DNA of 64,000 bases. Source: Bradyrhizobium aeschynomenes (GTDB lineage Bacteria; Pseudomonadota; Alphaproteobacteria; Rhizobiales; Xanthobacteraceae). Made by a program: the position numbers and the translations under genes. The stretch lies in assembly GCF_013178945.1 (NCBI RefSeq), contig NZ_JABFDM010000013.1, forward strand, positions 65,724 through 129,723, read 5' to 3'. Positions 53,208 through 62,871 of the stretch are shown here, in pieces. Under the pieces are notes generated by a model. It made no database searches. It saw nothing but the letters and a program-made list of their open reading frames with translations, and had not been told where the DNA came from. How positions within the stretch are numbered: the first letter of the stretch is position 1; each line of letters starts with the position of its first letter.

Positions 53208-53753
53208 GTGCGAGACCACACCAAACAACTGACGCGCGTTCTGCCGTTCCTTGTGCTTGCAGCGGTCGTGTCCGGATGCTCGAGCACGCCGGATTTCCTG
53301 TCCAAGGACGCCGAATGGTTCAATCGGCCGCAGCGTCTGTTCATCAAGAACATCTCGATCGACGCGCCGCCGCTCACGCCTGACAAGCCCGTCAACGCCG
53401 ACGATCTCGTCAGCGCAGAGGGCGCGTGTCCGGGCATGGCGCCGGCTGGCGGTGCTGCCGGTGCGAATGCGTTGACGAACGATGCGGCTGCGGCGCCGCC
53501 GCCGGCCGCAGGCGGCACTGTCGCGCTCGGTCACACCGAATGCGACGTCGTGCGAGGCATCGGCGCGCCGGACAGCGTCAACATCGGCAACAATGGCGGC
53601 GATCGGGTTGCGACCGTGACGTGGCTGCGGGGCGCACGAGCCGGCGTCTACACGTTCACCGCAGGCCGCCTGTCCTCGGTGGAGCGCGCTCCCGATCCGG
53701 GGCCGGCGCCGAAGATGGCCAAGCCCAAGGCGGCCAAGAAGCGCGCGACCTGA
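53208..53753 (+). CDS. BamE/OmlA-like outer membrane lipoprotein
   Basis: The product has 181 residues. The signal peptide ends in a lipobox, AVVSGC, with the lipid-bearing Cys24, followed by Ser-Ser, which favours outer membrane sorting. The C-terminal part (GHTECDVVRGIGAPDSVNIG, then VYTFTAGRLSSVE) has the alpha-beta-beta pattern of the SmpA/OmlA/BamE domain. It could assist outer membrane protein assembly, but sequence similarity is weak. The GTG at 53208 has AAGG six bases upstream; the in-frame ATG at 53094 would put 38 polar residues before the signal and is unlikely. Confidence 0.78.
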   Translation: MRDHTKQLTRVLPFLVLAAVVSGCSSTPDFLSKDAEWFNRPQRLFIKNISIDAPPLTPDKPVNADDLVSAEGACPGMAPAGGAAGANALTNDAAAAPPPAAGGTVALGHTECDVVRGIGAPDSVNIGNNGGDRVATVTWLRGARAGVYTFTAGRLSSVERAPDPGPAPKMAKPKAAKKRAT

Positions 53754-53796
53754 GCGGGCTCGCCGCCGGCGCGGTCGGTCGACGACGATCAGTTCG

Positions 53797-55665
53797 TCAA
53801 CCGGCGACCTCGTCATACAGCGTGCTGGCCTCCAGCCACTGCTCCTCGGCTCGCGCCAGCGCATCGGCGGCATTGGCTCGCGCCTTCGACAATTGCGCCG
53901 CCTGCTTCGGATCGCGCGTGAAGATGTCGGGCAGCGACAACGCGCCGTCGATCTTGGCAATGATCTCGGTGATGCGGGAAATCTCGGCCTCGGCGGCCGT
54001 GATCTTCTGCTTCAGTGCGTTGCGCCGGTTGTCGCCGCGCGGCCGCTCCGTCTTCTCGGTCACCTGCGTGCGGTCCGTCTCACGCGCGGCGGCGCCGCTG
54101 CGCGAGGACAGGATCATCCGCCGGTAATCGTCGAGATCACCGTCATAGGTCTTGACGGTCTTGTCGGCGACAACCCACAGCCGGTCGGCGCACGCCTCGA
54201 TCAGGTAGCGATCGTGCGACACCATGATCACCGCGCCCGGAAATTCGTTGATCGCTTCTGCCAGCGCGGCGCGGCTGTCGATGTCGAGATGGTTGGTCGG
54301 CTCGTCCAGGATGATCATGTTCGGGCCGAAGAACGTGGCGAGGCCGAGCAGCAGTCGCGCCTTCTCGCCGCCCGACAAGCTCTTCACCAGCGTATCCGCA
54401 GCCTTGCCGGAGAAGCCGATCGCGCCGGCGCGCGCGCGCACCTTCGATTCGGGCGCCTCTGCCATCAGTTTGCGGACATGCGTGTAGGGCGAGCCGGTCT
54501 CGTCGAGCTCGTCGAGCTGATGCTGGGCGAAATAGGCGATGGAGAGCTTGTCGGCGCGCGTGACCTTGCCGGAGAACGGCGCGAGGCGTCCGGCAAGTAG
54601 CTTGACCAACGTCGACTTGCCGTTGCCGTTCGAACCGAGCAGCGCGACACGATCGTCATTGTCGATGCGCAAGGTGACGCGGTTGAGCACGGGCTGCGCG
54701 GGATCGTAGCCGACCGAGGCGTTGTCGACGGCGATGATCGGTGGCGACAGCAATCGCTCCGGGGCGGGGAAAGTGATCTCGCGCACGTCCTGGGTGACGA
54801 GCGCGGCGATCGGCTTCATCCGCTCCAGCATCTTGACGCGGGATTGCGCCTGGCGTGCCTTCGAGGCCTTGGCCTTGAAGCGCTCGACGAAGGCCTGCAA
54901 CCGGGCGCGCTCGGCCTCCTGGCGCTTGACCGCCTTGGCGTCGAGCATCTCGCGCGTGGCGCGCTGCTCTTCGAACGAGGAATAGCCGCCGCGATACAGC
55001 GTCAGCCTGCCGCGGTCCAGATGCAGGATCTGGTCGACCGAGGTCTCCAGCAGGTCGCGGTCATGGCTGATCACGATCACCGTGCGCGGATAGTGCGCCA
55101 GATGGTCCTCGAGCCACAGCGTGCCTTCGAGGTCGAGATAGTTGGTCGGCTCGTCCAGCAGCAGCAGGTCAGGCGCGGCGAACAGGGTGGCGGCGAGCGC
55201 GACCCGCATGCGCCAGCCGCCGGAGAACTCCGAACATGCCCGCGCCTGGTCGGCGGCGGAGAAGCCGAGGCCGCTGAGAATGGCTGCGGCGCGCGCCGGC
55301 GCCGAATGCGCGTCGATGTCGACGAGGCGGGTCTGGATCTCGGCAATGCGATCTGGGTCGTCGGCCGTCTCGGACTCCCGCAACAGCGCATCACGCTCGA
55401 GATCGGCCCGCAGCACCACCTCGATCAGGCTTTCGGGCCCGCTCGGCGCCTCCTGGGCCAGGCTGCCGACGCGCCACCGCGGCGGCAGGCTGATGCTGCC
55501 GCTCTCCAGCGACAGTTCGCCGCGGATGGCTTTGAACAGCGTCGATTTGCCGGTGCCGTTGCGGCCGACCAGGCCGACGCGCGCACCGGGCGGAATCTGC
55601 ACCGTGCTCTGGTCGATGAGCAGCCGTCCGGCGAGACGGATGGAGATGTCGGTGATGGAAAGCAT
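53797..55665 (-). CDS. ABC-F family ATPase
   Basis: The product has 622 residues with two ABC cassettes: Walker A GRNGTGKST and GSNGNGKST, signatures SGGWRMRVALA and LSGGEKARLLLGLA, and Walker B LLLDEPTNYLDLEG and IILDEPTNHLDIDS. The linker between them (about 230-300) is the helical P-site-tRNA interaction motif. A C-terminal coiled coil follows residue 540, as in YheS/Uup. ABC-F proteins bind the ribosomal E site and relieve stalling or set drug resistance. It converges with the lipoprotein gene at 43 bases. Confidence 0.95.
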   Translation of the reverse strand: MLSITDISIRLAGRLLIDQSTVQIPPGARVGLVGRNGTGKSTLFKAIRGELSLESGSISLPPRWRVGSLAQEAPSGPESLIEVVLRADLERDALLRESETADDPDRIAEIQTRLVDIDAHSAPARAAAILSGLGFSAADQARACSEFSGGWRMRVALAATLFAAPDLLLLDEPTNYLDLEGTLWLEDHLAHYPRTVIVISHDRDLLETSVDQILHLDRGRLTLYRGGYSSFEEQRATREMLDAKAVKRQEAERARLQAFVERFKAKASKARQAQSRVKMLERMKPIAALVTQDVREITFPAPERLLSPPIIAVDNASVGYDPAQPVLNRVTLRIDNDDRVALLGSNGNGKSTLVKLLAGRLAPFSGKVTRADKLSIAYFAQHQLDELDETGSPYTHVRKLMAEAPESKVRARAGAIGFSGKAADTLVKSLSGGEKARLLLGLATFFGPNMIILDEPTNHLDIDSRAALAEAINEFPGAVIMVSHDRYLIEACADRLWVVADKTVKTYDGDLDDYRRMILSSRSGAAARETDRTQVTEKTERPRGDNRRNALKQKITAAEAEISRITEIIAKIDGALSLPDIFTRDPKQAAQLSKARANAADALARAEEQWLEASTLYDEVAG

Positions 55666-55732
55666 TCGCGCCTTGTCACCGCGCGCGCGGCCAAACGCAA
55701 CCGCTTTGTCGCCGATTCAGGCGCAGCGGCCT

Positions 55733-55918
55733 TCAATCGAAACGCGCGAGCGGCTCATCGCGCTTACGCAACTCGTTCATGAGAGGCGCCAGCGGATCGG
55801 GCAAATGAGAGCCGTCAGGCGGCAGACTGCGCTGCAGCCGTTCGCCCACGGCGTCGCAGATCGACCGGCTGGTCTTGCGATCGAGCGCCTCGCTGAAATC
55901 GGCGGTGCGGCCAGTCAT
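55733..55918 (-). CDS. Small hypothetical protein (61 aa)
   Basis: The product has 61 residues, charged and helical, with a central VGERLQRSLPPDGSHLPDPL that resembles in style, but not clearly in sequence, the short alphaproteobacterial NepR-like or DUF-type regulators. It starts at an ATG and lies 67 bases upstream of the ABC-F gene on the same strand, so co-transcription is possible. No family can be named. Confidence 0.6.
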   Translation of the reverse strand: MTGRTADFSEALDRKTSRSICDAVGERLQRSLPPDGSHLPDPLAPLMNELRKRDEPLARFD

Positions 55919-56026
55919 GACGGAGTTCCACGAGCAGTTGCAATACGATGTCGTATCAAGTCGTGGGCGGCCGATTTGTTTCCGGAGTGCTGCCGGAATG
56001 CGCCGGATTGAGTTGAAAATGCATGA

Positions 56027-56057
56027 AAAAAGCCCCGGCGTGGGGGAACGCCGGGGC
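56027..56057 (-). terminator. Rho-independent terminator
   Basis: On the minus strand the stem GCCCCGGCGT/ACGCCGGGGC (56033-56057, loop of about five bases) is followed by six T residues (56032-56027). It terminates the Gly/His/Trp-rich protein gene, whose stop lies at 56119. Confidence 0.9.
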
Positions 56058-56118
56058 GATGCGAGTTCGGAGCGGCGGGGGGCGGGTGCCGCGCCGAGGC
56101 TCGTATCAGAGGCTCAAA

Positions 56119-56403
56119 TCAGTAGCAGCGGTTGATCCAGCGCCAGCGCGGTCCCCACGGGGTCGGAACCACGCGGCGGACGTAGCAGCCGCCGTAGCCG
56201 TAGCTGTAGGCCGGGCCGCCGACGAAGAAGCGGGGGCCGTAGAACGGACGGTGCCAGCCGCCATGCCAGCCTCCGCCATGATGCCAGCCGCCACCATGAT
56301 GCCAGCCGCCGCCATGCCATCCTGCCGATGCGGCGGTCGGGGCGAGGGCGGCTGTGCCCAGGGCAATTGCGGCCGCCGCGGTGAGGGAGAGTTTGCGCAA
56401 CAT
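56119..56403 (-). CDS. Secreted Gly/His/Trp-rich protein (94 aa)
   Basis: The product has 94 residues. A signal peptide (1-27, ending ASA) is followed by tandem WHGGG/WHHGGG units (residues 29-48) and then a Tyr/Gly/Pro/Arg-rich end with two Cys (CYVRRVV and NRCY). His clusters of this type bind Ni, Cu or Zn; the rest resembles small Bradyrhizobium envelope proteins whose role is unknown. A terminator follows the stop. The 285-base gap upstream belongs to this gene and to ndk. Confidence 0.85.
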   Translation of the reverse strand: MLRKLSLTAAAAIALGTAALAPTAASAGWHGGGWHHGGGWHHGGGWHGGWHRPFYGPRFFVGGPAYSYGYGGCYVRRVVPTPWGPRWRWINRCY

Positions 56404-56618
56404 GATCGTCTCCTGGATGACAGCGCTGGTGGCGCCGAAATTGTCCGACGGATGAGGCTGGGAGAAGGCGGCCAGCGGAAGGCGGCTGGTTCATCTTCGC
56501 CCGATACCGATCACCTTAAGTCACGGCAGCTGAACGCTGGTCGCACGGCGCCTTCAGACTATGTTCAGAATCGTGAAATTGTCGTAAGGCGTCGCGCCTC
56601 CGGCAGGGGCCCGGTCGC

Positions 56619-56647
56619 TTGCCGTCGGCCAATCGCGTCGATATAAG
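56619..56647 (+). promoter_or_regulatory. Candidate ndk promoter
   Basis: TTGCCG (56619-56624), 17 bases, TATAAG (56642-56647) lies about 40 bases before the ndk ATG. The hexamers and the spacing fit a sigma-70 promoter. Confidence 0.6.
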
Positions 56648-56688
56648 CCCGCAACTCACCCAAATCCCGCATCTCCAAGGACGATATC

Positions 56689-57111
56689 ATGGCGATTGAG
56701 CGCACCTTTTCCATCATCAAGCCCGACGCGACCGAGCGCAATCTGACCGGCGCGATCAACGCGCTGATCGAGAAGGCCGGCCTGCGCATCGTGGCCCAGA
56801 AGCGGATCCGCATGACCCGCGATCAGGCCGAGACCTTCTACGCCGTGCACAAGGCGCGGCCGTTCTTCGGTGAACTGGTCGACTTCATGATCTCCGGCCC
56901 TGTCGTGGTCCAGGTGCTGGAAGGCGAGGGCGCCATCCTGAAGTACCGTGACGTGATGGGCGCGACCGACCCGTCCAAGGCGGCCGATGGCACCATCCGC
57001 AAGGCGCACGCGAAGTCGATCGGCGAGAATTCCGTGCACGGCTCGGACGCGCCGGAGACCGCCGCGATCGAGATCGCGCAGTTCTTCGCCGGCAACGAGA
57101 TCGTCGGCTGA
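56689..57111 (+). CDS. ndk: Nucleoside diphosphate kinase
   Basis: The product has 140 residues. The phosphorylated His is in [11 protein letters not shown], and the start [17 protein letters not shown] is standard. It equilibrates nucleoside triphosphates using ATP. A perfect 10-base inverted repeat follows the stop. Confidence 0.98.
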   Translation: MAIERTFSIIKPDATERNLTGAINALIEKAGLRIVAQKRIRMTRDQAETFYAVHKARPFFGELVDFMISGPVVVQVLEGEGAILKYRDVMGATDPSKAADGTIRKAHAKSIGENSVHGSDAPETAAIEIAQFFAGNEIVG

Positions 57112-57120
57112 GCGGGGTTC

Positions 57121-57150
57121 GCTGCGGCGAGGCCTAAGCTTCGCCGCAGC
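57121..57150 (+). terminator. Hairpin after ndk
   Basis: GCTGCGGCGA (57121-57130) and TCGCCGCAGC (57141-57150) are exact reverse complements around a 10-base loop, nine bases after the ndk stop. There is no T-run, so it may act as an mRNA 3' stabiliser or a weak terminator. Confidence 0.6.
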
Positions 57151-57197
57151 ATCGCCCGCATGCGAAATCACGTCGAACGCATCTGAAAGGTCTGGCC

Positions 57198-58061
57198 GTG
57201 AACTGGCTATCGCAGCTTGCTGATCCCGCCACTTACGGCCATTTGCTCGCTCAATTCGAAGCCGACCTGCACAGCCCGGGCTTCTGGCTCGCGCTCGGCA
57301 AGATCGTCTGGATCAACGTGCTGTTGTCGGGTGACAACGCGCTGGTGATCGCGCTCGCCTGCCGCGGCTTGCACGGCAAGCATCGCGTCTGGGGCATGGT
57401 GGCCGGCTCCGGCATCGCCGTTGCGCTGCGCATCGCTTTTACCGGCATCGTCGCCACCCTGATGGCGCTGCCTTATCTGAAGCTGATCGGCGGTCTGGCG
57501 CTGCTGGTGATCGCTGCCAAGCTGCTGGTGCCCGAGGACGAGAACGACGACATCGCCGCCGGCACCACGCTGTGGCACGCGGTGCGCATCGTCGCGCTCG
57601 CCGACCTCGTGATGAGCCTCGACAACGTGATCGCGGTGGCAGCCGCCGCCAACGGCCAGGCCTCGCTGCTGATCATCGGCCTCGCCATGAGCATCCCGTT
57701 GATCATCGCGGGCGCCGCGCTGATCATGCTCGTGCTCGACCGTTTTCCGCTCTTGGTCTGGCTCGGCGCCATGCTGCTCGGCTGGGTCGCCGGCGAGGTG
57801 ATCGCGACCGATCCGGCCATCGAGCCGATGCTGCACCATCTCCTCGACGGCACCGTGGTCATCAACATCGAGGCAGCCTCGGGCCTGTTCGCGGGCAAGA
57901 CTCATCTCTCCAGCCATGTCGACGTCATGGAGACGCTGATGTCGCTGCTCGGCGCCGCGGTCGTGCTGGTCGCCGGCTCGATTTGGCGCCGTCGCGCCCT
58001 GGAGCACCAGGCCAAGGACGAACTCGAGGCGGTGCCCGCGCGCGGCGTCAACCTGCCGTAG
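57198..58061 (+). CDS. TerC family membrane protein (YjbE-like)
   Basis: The product has 287 residues and seven to eight membrane helices. The family signature is WINVLLSGDNALVIALA near the start and LADLVMSLDNVIAVAA in the second half; the paired Asp-Asn motifs probably bind metal ions. Relatives export manganese or calcium and are linked to tellurite resistance. The GTG at 57198 has AAAGG seven bases upstream. The periplasmic or cytoplasmic side of the last loop is not resolved. Confidence 0.92.
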   Translation: MNWLSQLADPATYGHLLAQFEADLHSPGFWLALGKIVWINVLLSGDNALVIALACRGLHGKHRVWGMVAGSGIAVALRIAFTGIVATLMALPYLKLIGGLALLVIAAKLLVPEDENDDIAAGTTLWHAVRIVALADLVMSLDNVIAVAAAANGQASLLIIGLAMSIPLIIAGAALIMLVLDRFPLLVWLGAMLLGWVAGEVIATDPAIEPMLHHLLDGTVVINIEAASGLFAGKTHLSSHVDVMETLMSLLGAAVVLVAGSIWRRRALEHQAKDELEAVPARGVNLP

Positions 58062-58482
58062 CTGATCCGCCGCGGTTCAGACTTCTCACGCGCCATCGAT
58101 CGCGGCCGCTCGTCACATGAGCGGTCCGCCCGATCCGCGTCTCGATCGGCCTAAGCGCCGGTCGTGATGATCGAGCCGAGTGATGGCCGCGAAGCGCTGC
58201 CGTCAGCCGAACCCGGTACCAGCTCTCGGATATCTCGCGGATTGCGCGGCCCCAATTGCCCGATTATGGAGGGCTGAGCCGTCGCTCTCTCGCGGCCGGA
58301 CCTGTGCGTGCCGCATCTTTCCCGATGTCGATACGGCTGCGGCAAGGTGCCGCGCTGCGGGCAAATACCGTAGGGTCGGTTATCAGCTCCTCGTAGTCTT
58401 GAACCACAATGTGCCGCGGCGACACCACCACGTCGTACTCATTCCTCGCTGCTGATTTGCATGCCTTGAACCGGACTTGATA
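58062..58482. other. Region upstream of the globin gene
   Basis: No gene of supportable length is visible. A 23-codon frame (58409-58480) starting MCRGDTTTSYSF ends just before the globin ATG and could be a leader peptide, but support is weak. I could not identify a clear FNR or NnrR box. Confidence 0.4.
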
Positions 58483-58905
58483 ATGTTGACTGCAGAGGAG
58501 ATCGGTCACGTCAGATCGTCGTTCGACATGGTGTTTGCCAATGCTTCGGACATGACGACGACGTTTTACAACCGTGTTTTCGAGCTCGCCCCGGAATGCC
58601 GCCCGATGTTTCGCGACGATATGGACGTGCTCAAGCGGGACTTCATCGCAACGCTGGCCGTGCTCGTCGGCAGTCTCGACCAGATGACGGGATTGATGTC
58701 GAGCACCGACATTCTCGGCCGCAACCATGCGCGCTACGGCGTCAAGCCGGAGCATTATCCCGTGGTCGGCGAAGCGCTGTTGTGGACGCTGGCCAGGGGG
58801 CTTGGCCCGCAATGGAGCGACGAGGTGGAGCAGGCCTGGCGCAAGGTCTACGGCATCATCGCGCAACGCATGATCGCGATCTCTGCGCGGGCGCCGCGGC
58901 CCTGA
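58483..58905 (+). CDS. Single-domain globin (Vitreoscilla-hemoglobin-like)
   Basis: The product has 140 residues with the globin core: Phe43 at the CD1 position (PMFRDD), the proximal His91 in GVKPEHYPVVGEALL, and the helix H end YGIIAQRMIAISA. The pattern EHYPVVG...LL matches Vitreoscilla hemoglobin and the heme domain of flavohemoglobins; no reductase domain is attached. Oxygen or NO binding is likely. A TTG at 58477 is an alternative start. No Shine-Dalgarno is obvious. Confidence 0.9.
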   Translation: MLTAEEIGHVRSSFDMVFANASDMTTTFYNRVFELAPECRPMFRDDMDVLKRDFIATLAVLVGSLDQMTGLMSSTDILGRNHARYGVKPEHYPVVGEALLWTLARGLGPQWSDEVEQAWRKVYGIIAQRMIAISARAPRP

Positions 58906-58998
58906 TCCCGCTCAAGCGAGCAGAAACGCTCGCGGGGACCGCCTCGCGATTCCTGCCGTGTCGTGCAGATCGTTGGCGAACGCCTCGAACATGGCCGC

Positions 58999-60498
58999 TC
59001 AGTTCAGCACTACAGAGCCCGAGCGCCCGACCAGCCGCGCGAGCTGCTTGAAGCGGCCGCCGACGCGGTCGGCGACGAGGTCGACCAGATGATGCTCGAA
59101 CACCAGCATCAGCTTGCGGTCCTGGGTGCGGAAATGGGTGGCGGGCAGCACCCCCGGCCGCGCGGCCGAGATCAGATGCGCGACGCGGAAGGCGGTGCCG
59201 AGCAGACGCGCGCGATCGATTTGGGCCGGGCTCAGCTGCTCGGTGAGGGCAGGCGCCGCGGCCTCGTCGCCCAGGCCCTCGTAGCGAAAGAACACCGACA
59301 GCGCCGCGAAGATGCGGCCCTCATGGCTGATCGAGCCGAAATTGCCGTTGAGGATGATGCCATAGGTCTGCTCGCCGCGATGATCCGGATGCATCCGCCA
59401 GCCAATGTCGGACATCAGGCAGGCGGCATGGCGCAGCCTTCGCTCCTCCTCGGTCTCGCGGATATGAACCACGCGGAACAGCCGGTCGGTCCAGTCGATC
59501 AGCTCGCGCGCATGCTGGGCGGAGCGCGACAGCAACTCGTTCAGCCCTTGCGCTGCAGAGAGCAGGCCGTCCTTGGCGCGCTCGGGATCGGGAAGCTTGG
59601 AGTACAGCAGGCCCTCGCGCACGCCGAAGGTCGAGAACACCACGGTGGTCGGCTTGGCAACGCGGATGATGTGCTCGAGCACGAGCGCGGCATAGGCGAG
59701 CAGGGGGCGCCGGGCTTCGGCGATCGCCTCGATGTCGGCCAGCATGTCGGCGGCGACGAGCCGGCGCAGGCGGCGCACGAAGGCAAGGGCATCGGTCGCG
59801 GGGATCGCATAGCCGTGCATGACGCCGAGCGGATAGCCGCTCTGGATAATGTGAATGCGGGCTAGCGCGCGCCAGGTCCCACCCACGGCGTAGAAGGTGC
59901 GGCCCTCGCCGGCCAGCAGTTGCGGCAAATCGGTCAGCGCCTCGCTGGCGATTCGCTGCGCTTTCTTCAGCGACTTCTCCGCCAGATCCTGCAGCGCCAG
60001 GCTGCCGAGCGGCAGGGTGACGCCGCTGCGCACCTGGTGGCCGCGTACGTCGATCAGCTCCAGCGAGCCGCCGCCGAGATCGCCGACGATGCCGTCGGGC
60101 TTATGAATGCCGGAGATGACGCCGAGCGCCGAATAGCGGGCTTCCTCGGGCCCGGTGAGGATCTGGATCGGCGCGCCGCAGATCTTCTCCGCCTTGGCGA
60201 TGAAGTCGGGGCCGTTCGAGGCATCGCGGCAGGCGGCTGTCGCGATGGCGTAGACGCTGCCGACCTGCTGCACCTTGCACAGCGCGCGGAAACGCTTCAG
60301 CGCGGTCAGCGCCTTGTCGACGGCATCGGTCGCCAGCAGGCCCGTCGTCTGGACCTCGCGGCCCAGCCCGCACAGCGCCTTCTCGTTGAACACGGTGACG
60401 AGGCTGCGCTCCATCGCCTGGTAGACGACGAGGCGGACCGAGTTCGAGCCGATGTCGATGACGCCAACGCTGGCCGCCTGGGCAGCGGGCCGTCTCAC
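58999..60498 (-). CDS. ppx: Ppx/GppA family exopolyphosphatase
   Basis: The product has 499 residues. The actin-like nucleotide-binding parts VGVIDIGSNSVRLVVYQ and VGDLGGGSLELIDV identify the family; the C-terminal half is an HD-like helical domain. It degrades polyphosphate or pppGpp. The start is a GTG at 60498 with GAGG eight bases upstream. It follows ppk by 27 bases and is therefore in one operon with it, coupling synthesis and breakdown. Confidence 0.95.
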   Translation of the reverse strand: MRRPAAQAASVGVIDIGSNSVRLVVYQAMERSLVTVFNEKALCGLGREVQTTGLLATDAVDKALTALKRFRALCKVQQVGSVYAIATAACRDASNGPDFIAKAEKICGAPIQILTGPEEARYSALGVISGIHKPDGIVGDLGGGSLELIDVRGHQVRSGVTLPLGSLALQDLAEKSLKKAQRIASEALTDLPQLLAGEGRTFYAVGGTWRALARIHIIQSGYPLGVMHGYAIPATDALAFVRRLRRLVAADMLADIEAIAEARRPLLAYAALVLEHIIRVAKPTTVVFSTFGVREGLLYSKLPDPERAKDGLLSAAQGLNELLSRSAQHARELIDWTDRLFRVVHIRETEEERRLRHAACLMSDIGWRMHPDHRGEQTYGIILNGNFGSISHEGRIFAALSVFFRYEGLGDEAAAPALTEQLSPAQIDRARLLGTAFRVAHLISAARPGVLPATHFRTQDRKLMLVFEHHLVDLVADRVGGRFKQLARLVGRSGSVVLN

Positions 60499-60525
60499 CG
60501 CGGCGTCCTCCGACGAGCGTCGCCG

Positions 60526-62721
60526 CTACGAAGAGTTGCGTTCGTTCCGGCGCGTGAGCCGGCGCGGCGATGATTCCTTGAGCGACTTTCCACGGCCGGA
60601 CAGACTCGGATTCGTCATGAAGTAATTGTGCAGGTTGAACGGCTCCTCGCCCTTCGCGGCCTTCATACGCGTTGACGACCCATCCGGCAACAATTGCCAG
60701 CTCTGCTCGGTATCCTTCAGATTGGCGACCATGATCTGCTCCAGAACCTGCTGATGAACAGTCGGGTTCTGCAGCGGGCACAGCACCTCGACGCGGCGGT
60801 CGAGATTGCGCGGCATCATGTCGGCCGAGGAGATGTAGACGGCGGCCTTGGCGCTCGGCAGGCCCTGACCCATACCAAAGCAGTAGATGCGGCCGTGCTC
60901 GAGGAAGCGGCCGATCACCGATTTGACTCGGATGTTGTCCGAGAGGCCGGGAATGCCCGGACGCAGGCAGCAGATGCCGCGCACGATCAGCTCGATCGAC
61001 ACGCCGGCCTGCGAGGCCTCGTACAGCGCGTCGATGATGTCGGGATCGACCAGCGAATTCATCTTCATCCAGATCACGGCCGGCTTGCCCTGGCGGGCGA
61101 AGCTGGTCTCGCCCTGGATGTGCTCGATCATGCGCTTGCGAAGCGTGAGCGGTGACACCGCCATCTTCTCGATGTCGATCGGCTCGGCATAGCCGGTGAT
61201 GTAGTTGAACACGCGCGTGACGTCGCGGCCGATCACCGGGTCCGACGTGAAGTAGGACAGGTCGGTGTAGATGCGTGCCGTCACCGGGTGATAGTTGCCG
61301 GTGCCGGTGTGCACATAGGTCGTGAGGCTTCCGCCCTCGCGGCGCACGACCATCGACAGCTTGGCATGCGTCTTCAGCTCCAGGAATCCGTAGACGACCT
61401 GCACGCCGGCGCGCTCCAGATCGCGAGCCCAGCGGATATTGGCCTCCTCGTCGAACCGCGCCTTGAGCTCGACCAGCGCGGTCACGGACTTGCCGGCCTC
61501 GGCGGCTTCCACCAGCGTGCGCACGATCGGCGAGTTGTTGGAGGTGCGGTACAGCGTCTGCTTGATCGCCACCACATCGGGATCGCGCGCCGCCTGCTGC
61601 AGGAACTGCACGACGACGTCGAACGATTCATACGGATGGTGGACGATGAGGTCCTTCTGCCGGATGGCGGCGAAGATGTCGCCGCCATGGTCACGGACGC
61701 GCTCCGGATGGCGCGGCACGTAGGGCGCGAATTCGAGGTCGGGACGGTCGACCCGCGTCAGCTGCGACAGCTCGTTCATCGCCAGCACGCCGTCGACGAC
61801 GAACACCTCGTCGTCGGTCGTGGACAGCGCATTCTGCACGAAACGGCGCAGCTCCTCCGGCATGTTGGCCTCGATCTCGAGCCGGATCACCGAGCCGCGG
61901 CGGCGCCGCTTCAGTGCCGTCTCGAACAGCCGCACCAGGTCCTCGGCCTCTTCCTCGATTTCGATCTCGCTGTCGCGGATGATGCGGAAGGCGCCCTGGC
62001 CCTTGACGGTATAGCCCGGGAACAGCCGGCCGATGAACAGGCCGGTGGCCTGCTCCAGCGTGATCAGGCGGATCGCGCCGTCCTTGGCGCCGGGGAAGCG
62101 GATGAAGCGGTCGATCTTGCCGGGCATGCGGATCAGCGCATTCATCGGCCGACCGTCGGCGGTGCGCGTCAGCTGCAGCGCGACGGTGAAGCCGAGGCTC
62201 GGGATGAACGGGAACGGATGCGCCGGATCGATCGCGAGCGGCGTCAGCAGCGGGAAGATGTTGGCGAGGAAATGGTCCTCGATCCAGGCCCGCTCGCTCT
62301 TGCTGACGTCCTGGCCGTCGACCAGCACGATGCCGAGTTCGGCGAGAAATTTGCGCAGGTCGCGCCAGATCGCCTGCTGGTCGATGGCGAGCTGGGAGAC
62401 GGTCTCGTTGATCAGCTTCAGCTGCTCGGTCGGCGTCAGCCCGTCCGGGCTGCGCTCGGCGATGCCCTCGCGCACCTGGGCGCGGATGCCGGCGACGCGG
62501 ACCATGAAGAATTCATCGAGATTGTTGGCGGAAATCGACAGGAAGCGCACCCGCTCCAGCGCCGGATGGCGCGGATTGACCGACTCCTCGAGCACGCGGC
62601 GGTTGAAATGCAGCCAGGACAGCTCCCGATTGATGAAGCGCTCGGGACTCGACGCGATCTGCAGCGGCGCCGCCACAGCCGGCTCTTTCGAAACGATCTC
62701 AGAAACTTGTTCGGTATCCAT
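60526..62721 (-). CDS. ppk: Polyphosphate kinase 1
   Basis: The product has 731 residues. It starts with the N domain [18 protein letters not shown] and carries the two catalytic phospholipase-D-like domains; the autophosphorylated His lies in [32 protein letters not shown] and the last GRIYCFG block are standard. It makes polyphosphate from ATP. An 11-base tandem repeat lies about 125 bases upstream of the start. Confidence 0.97.
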   Translation of the reverse strand: MDTEQVSEIVSKEPAVAAPLQIASSPERFINRELSWLHFNRRVLEESVNPRHPALERVRFLSISANNLDEFFMVRVAGIRAQVREGIAERSPDGLTPTEQLKLINETVSQLAIDQQAIWRDLRKFLAELGIVLVDGQDVSKSERAWIEDHFLANIFPLLTPLAIDPAHPFPFIPSLGFTVALQLTRTADGRPMNALIRMPGKIDRFIRFPGAKDGAIRLITLEQATGLFIGRLFPGYTVKGQGAFRIIRDSEIEIEEEAEDLVRLFETALKRRRRGSVIRLEIEANMPEELRRFVQNALSTTDDEVFVVDGVLAMNELSQLTRVDRPDLEFAPYVPRHPERVRDHGGDIFAAIRQKDLIVHHPYESFDVVVQFLQQAARDPDVVAIKQTLYRTSNNSPIVRTLVEAAEAGKSVTALVELKARFDEEANIRWARDLERAGVQVVYGFLELKTHAKLSMVVRREGGSLTTYVHTGTGNYHPVTARIYTDLSYFTSDPVIGRDVTRVFNYITGYAEPIDIEKMAVSPLTLRKRMIEHIQGETSFARQGKPAVIWMKMNSLVDPDIIDALYEASQAGVSIELIVRGICCLRPGIPGLSDNIRVKSVIGRFLEHGRIYCFGMGQGLPSAKAAVYISSADMMPRNLDRRVEVLCPLQNPTVHQQVLEQIMVANLKDTEQSWQLLPDGSSTRMKAAKGEEPFNLHNYFMTNPSLSGRGKSLKESSPRRLTRRNERNSS

Positions 62722-62845
62722 CAGAAATTCGATCCATATCCGATCACGGCATCAAATCAGGGCGCTCACCCTCGACCGTAGCCCACTCTGGGTGACCAGG
62801 GGATGACGTTCCCGGCACCATTGAGGTTCCCCGGCGGACCGGCGT

Positions 62846-62867
62846 CAAGATGGCCGCAAGATGGCCG
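62846..62867. repeat. 11-base tandem repeat upstream of ppk
   Basis: CAAGATGGCCG occurs twice in direct succession (62846-62856 and 62857-62867), five bases beyond the hdaA stop and about 125 bases before the ppk start. The 11-base period equals that of Pho boxes, but the sequence does not match the CTGTCAT consensus. Confidence 0.6.
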
Positions 62868-62871
62868 CCCG

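Noticed and set aside
62846-62867. Calling the 11-mer repeat a true Pho box
   Set aside because: Only the period agrees; the sequence lacks the CTGTCAT half-site, so it is listed only as a repeat.
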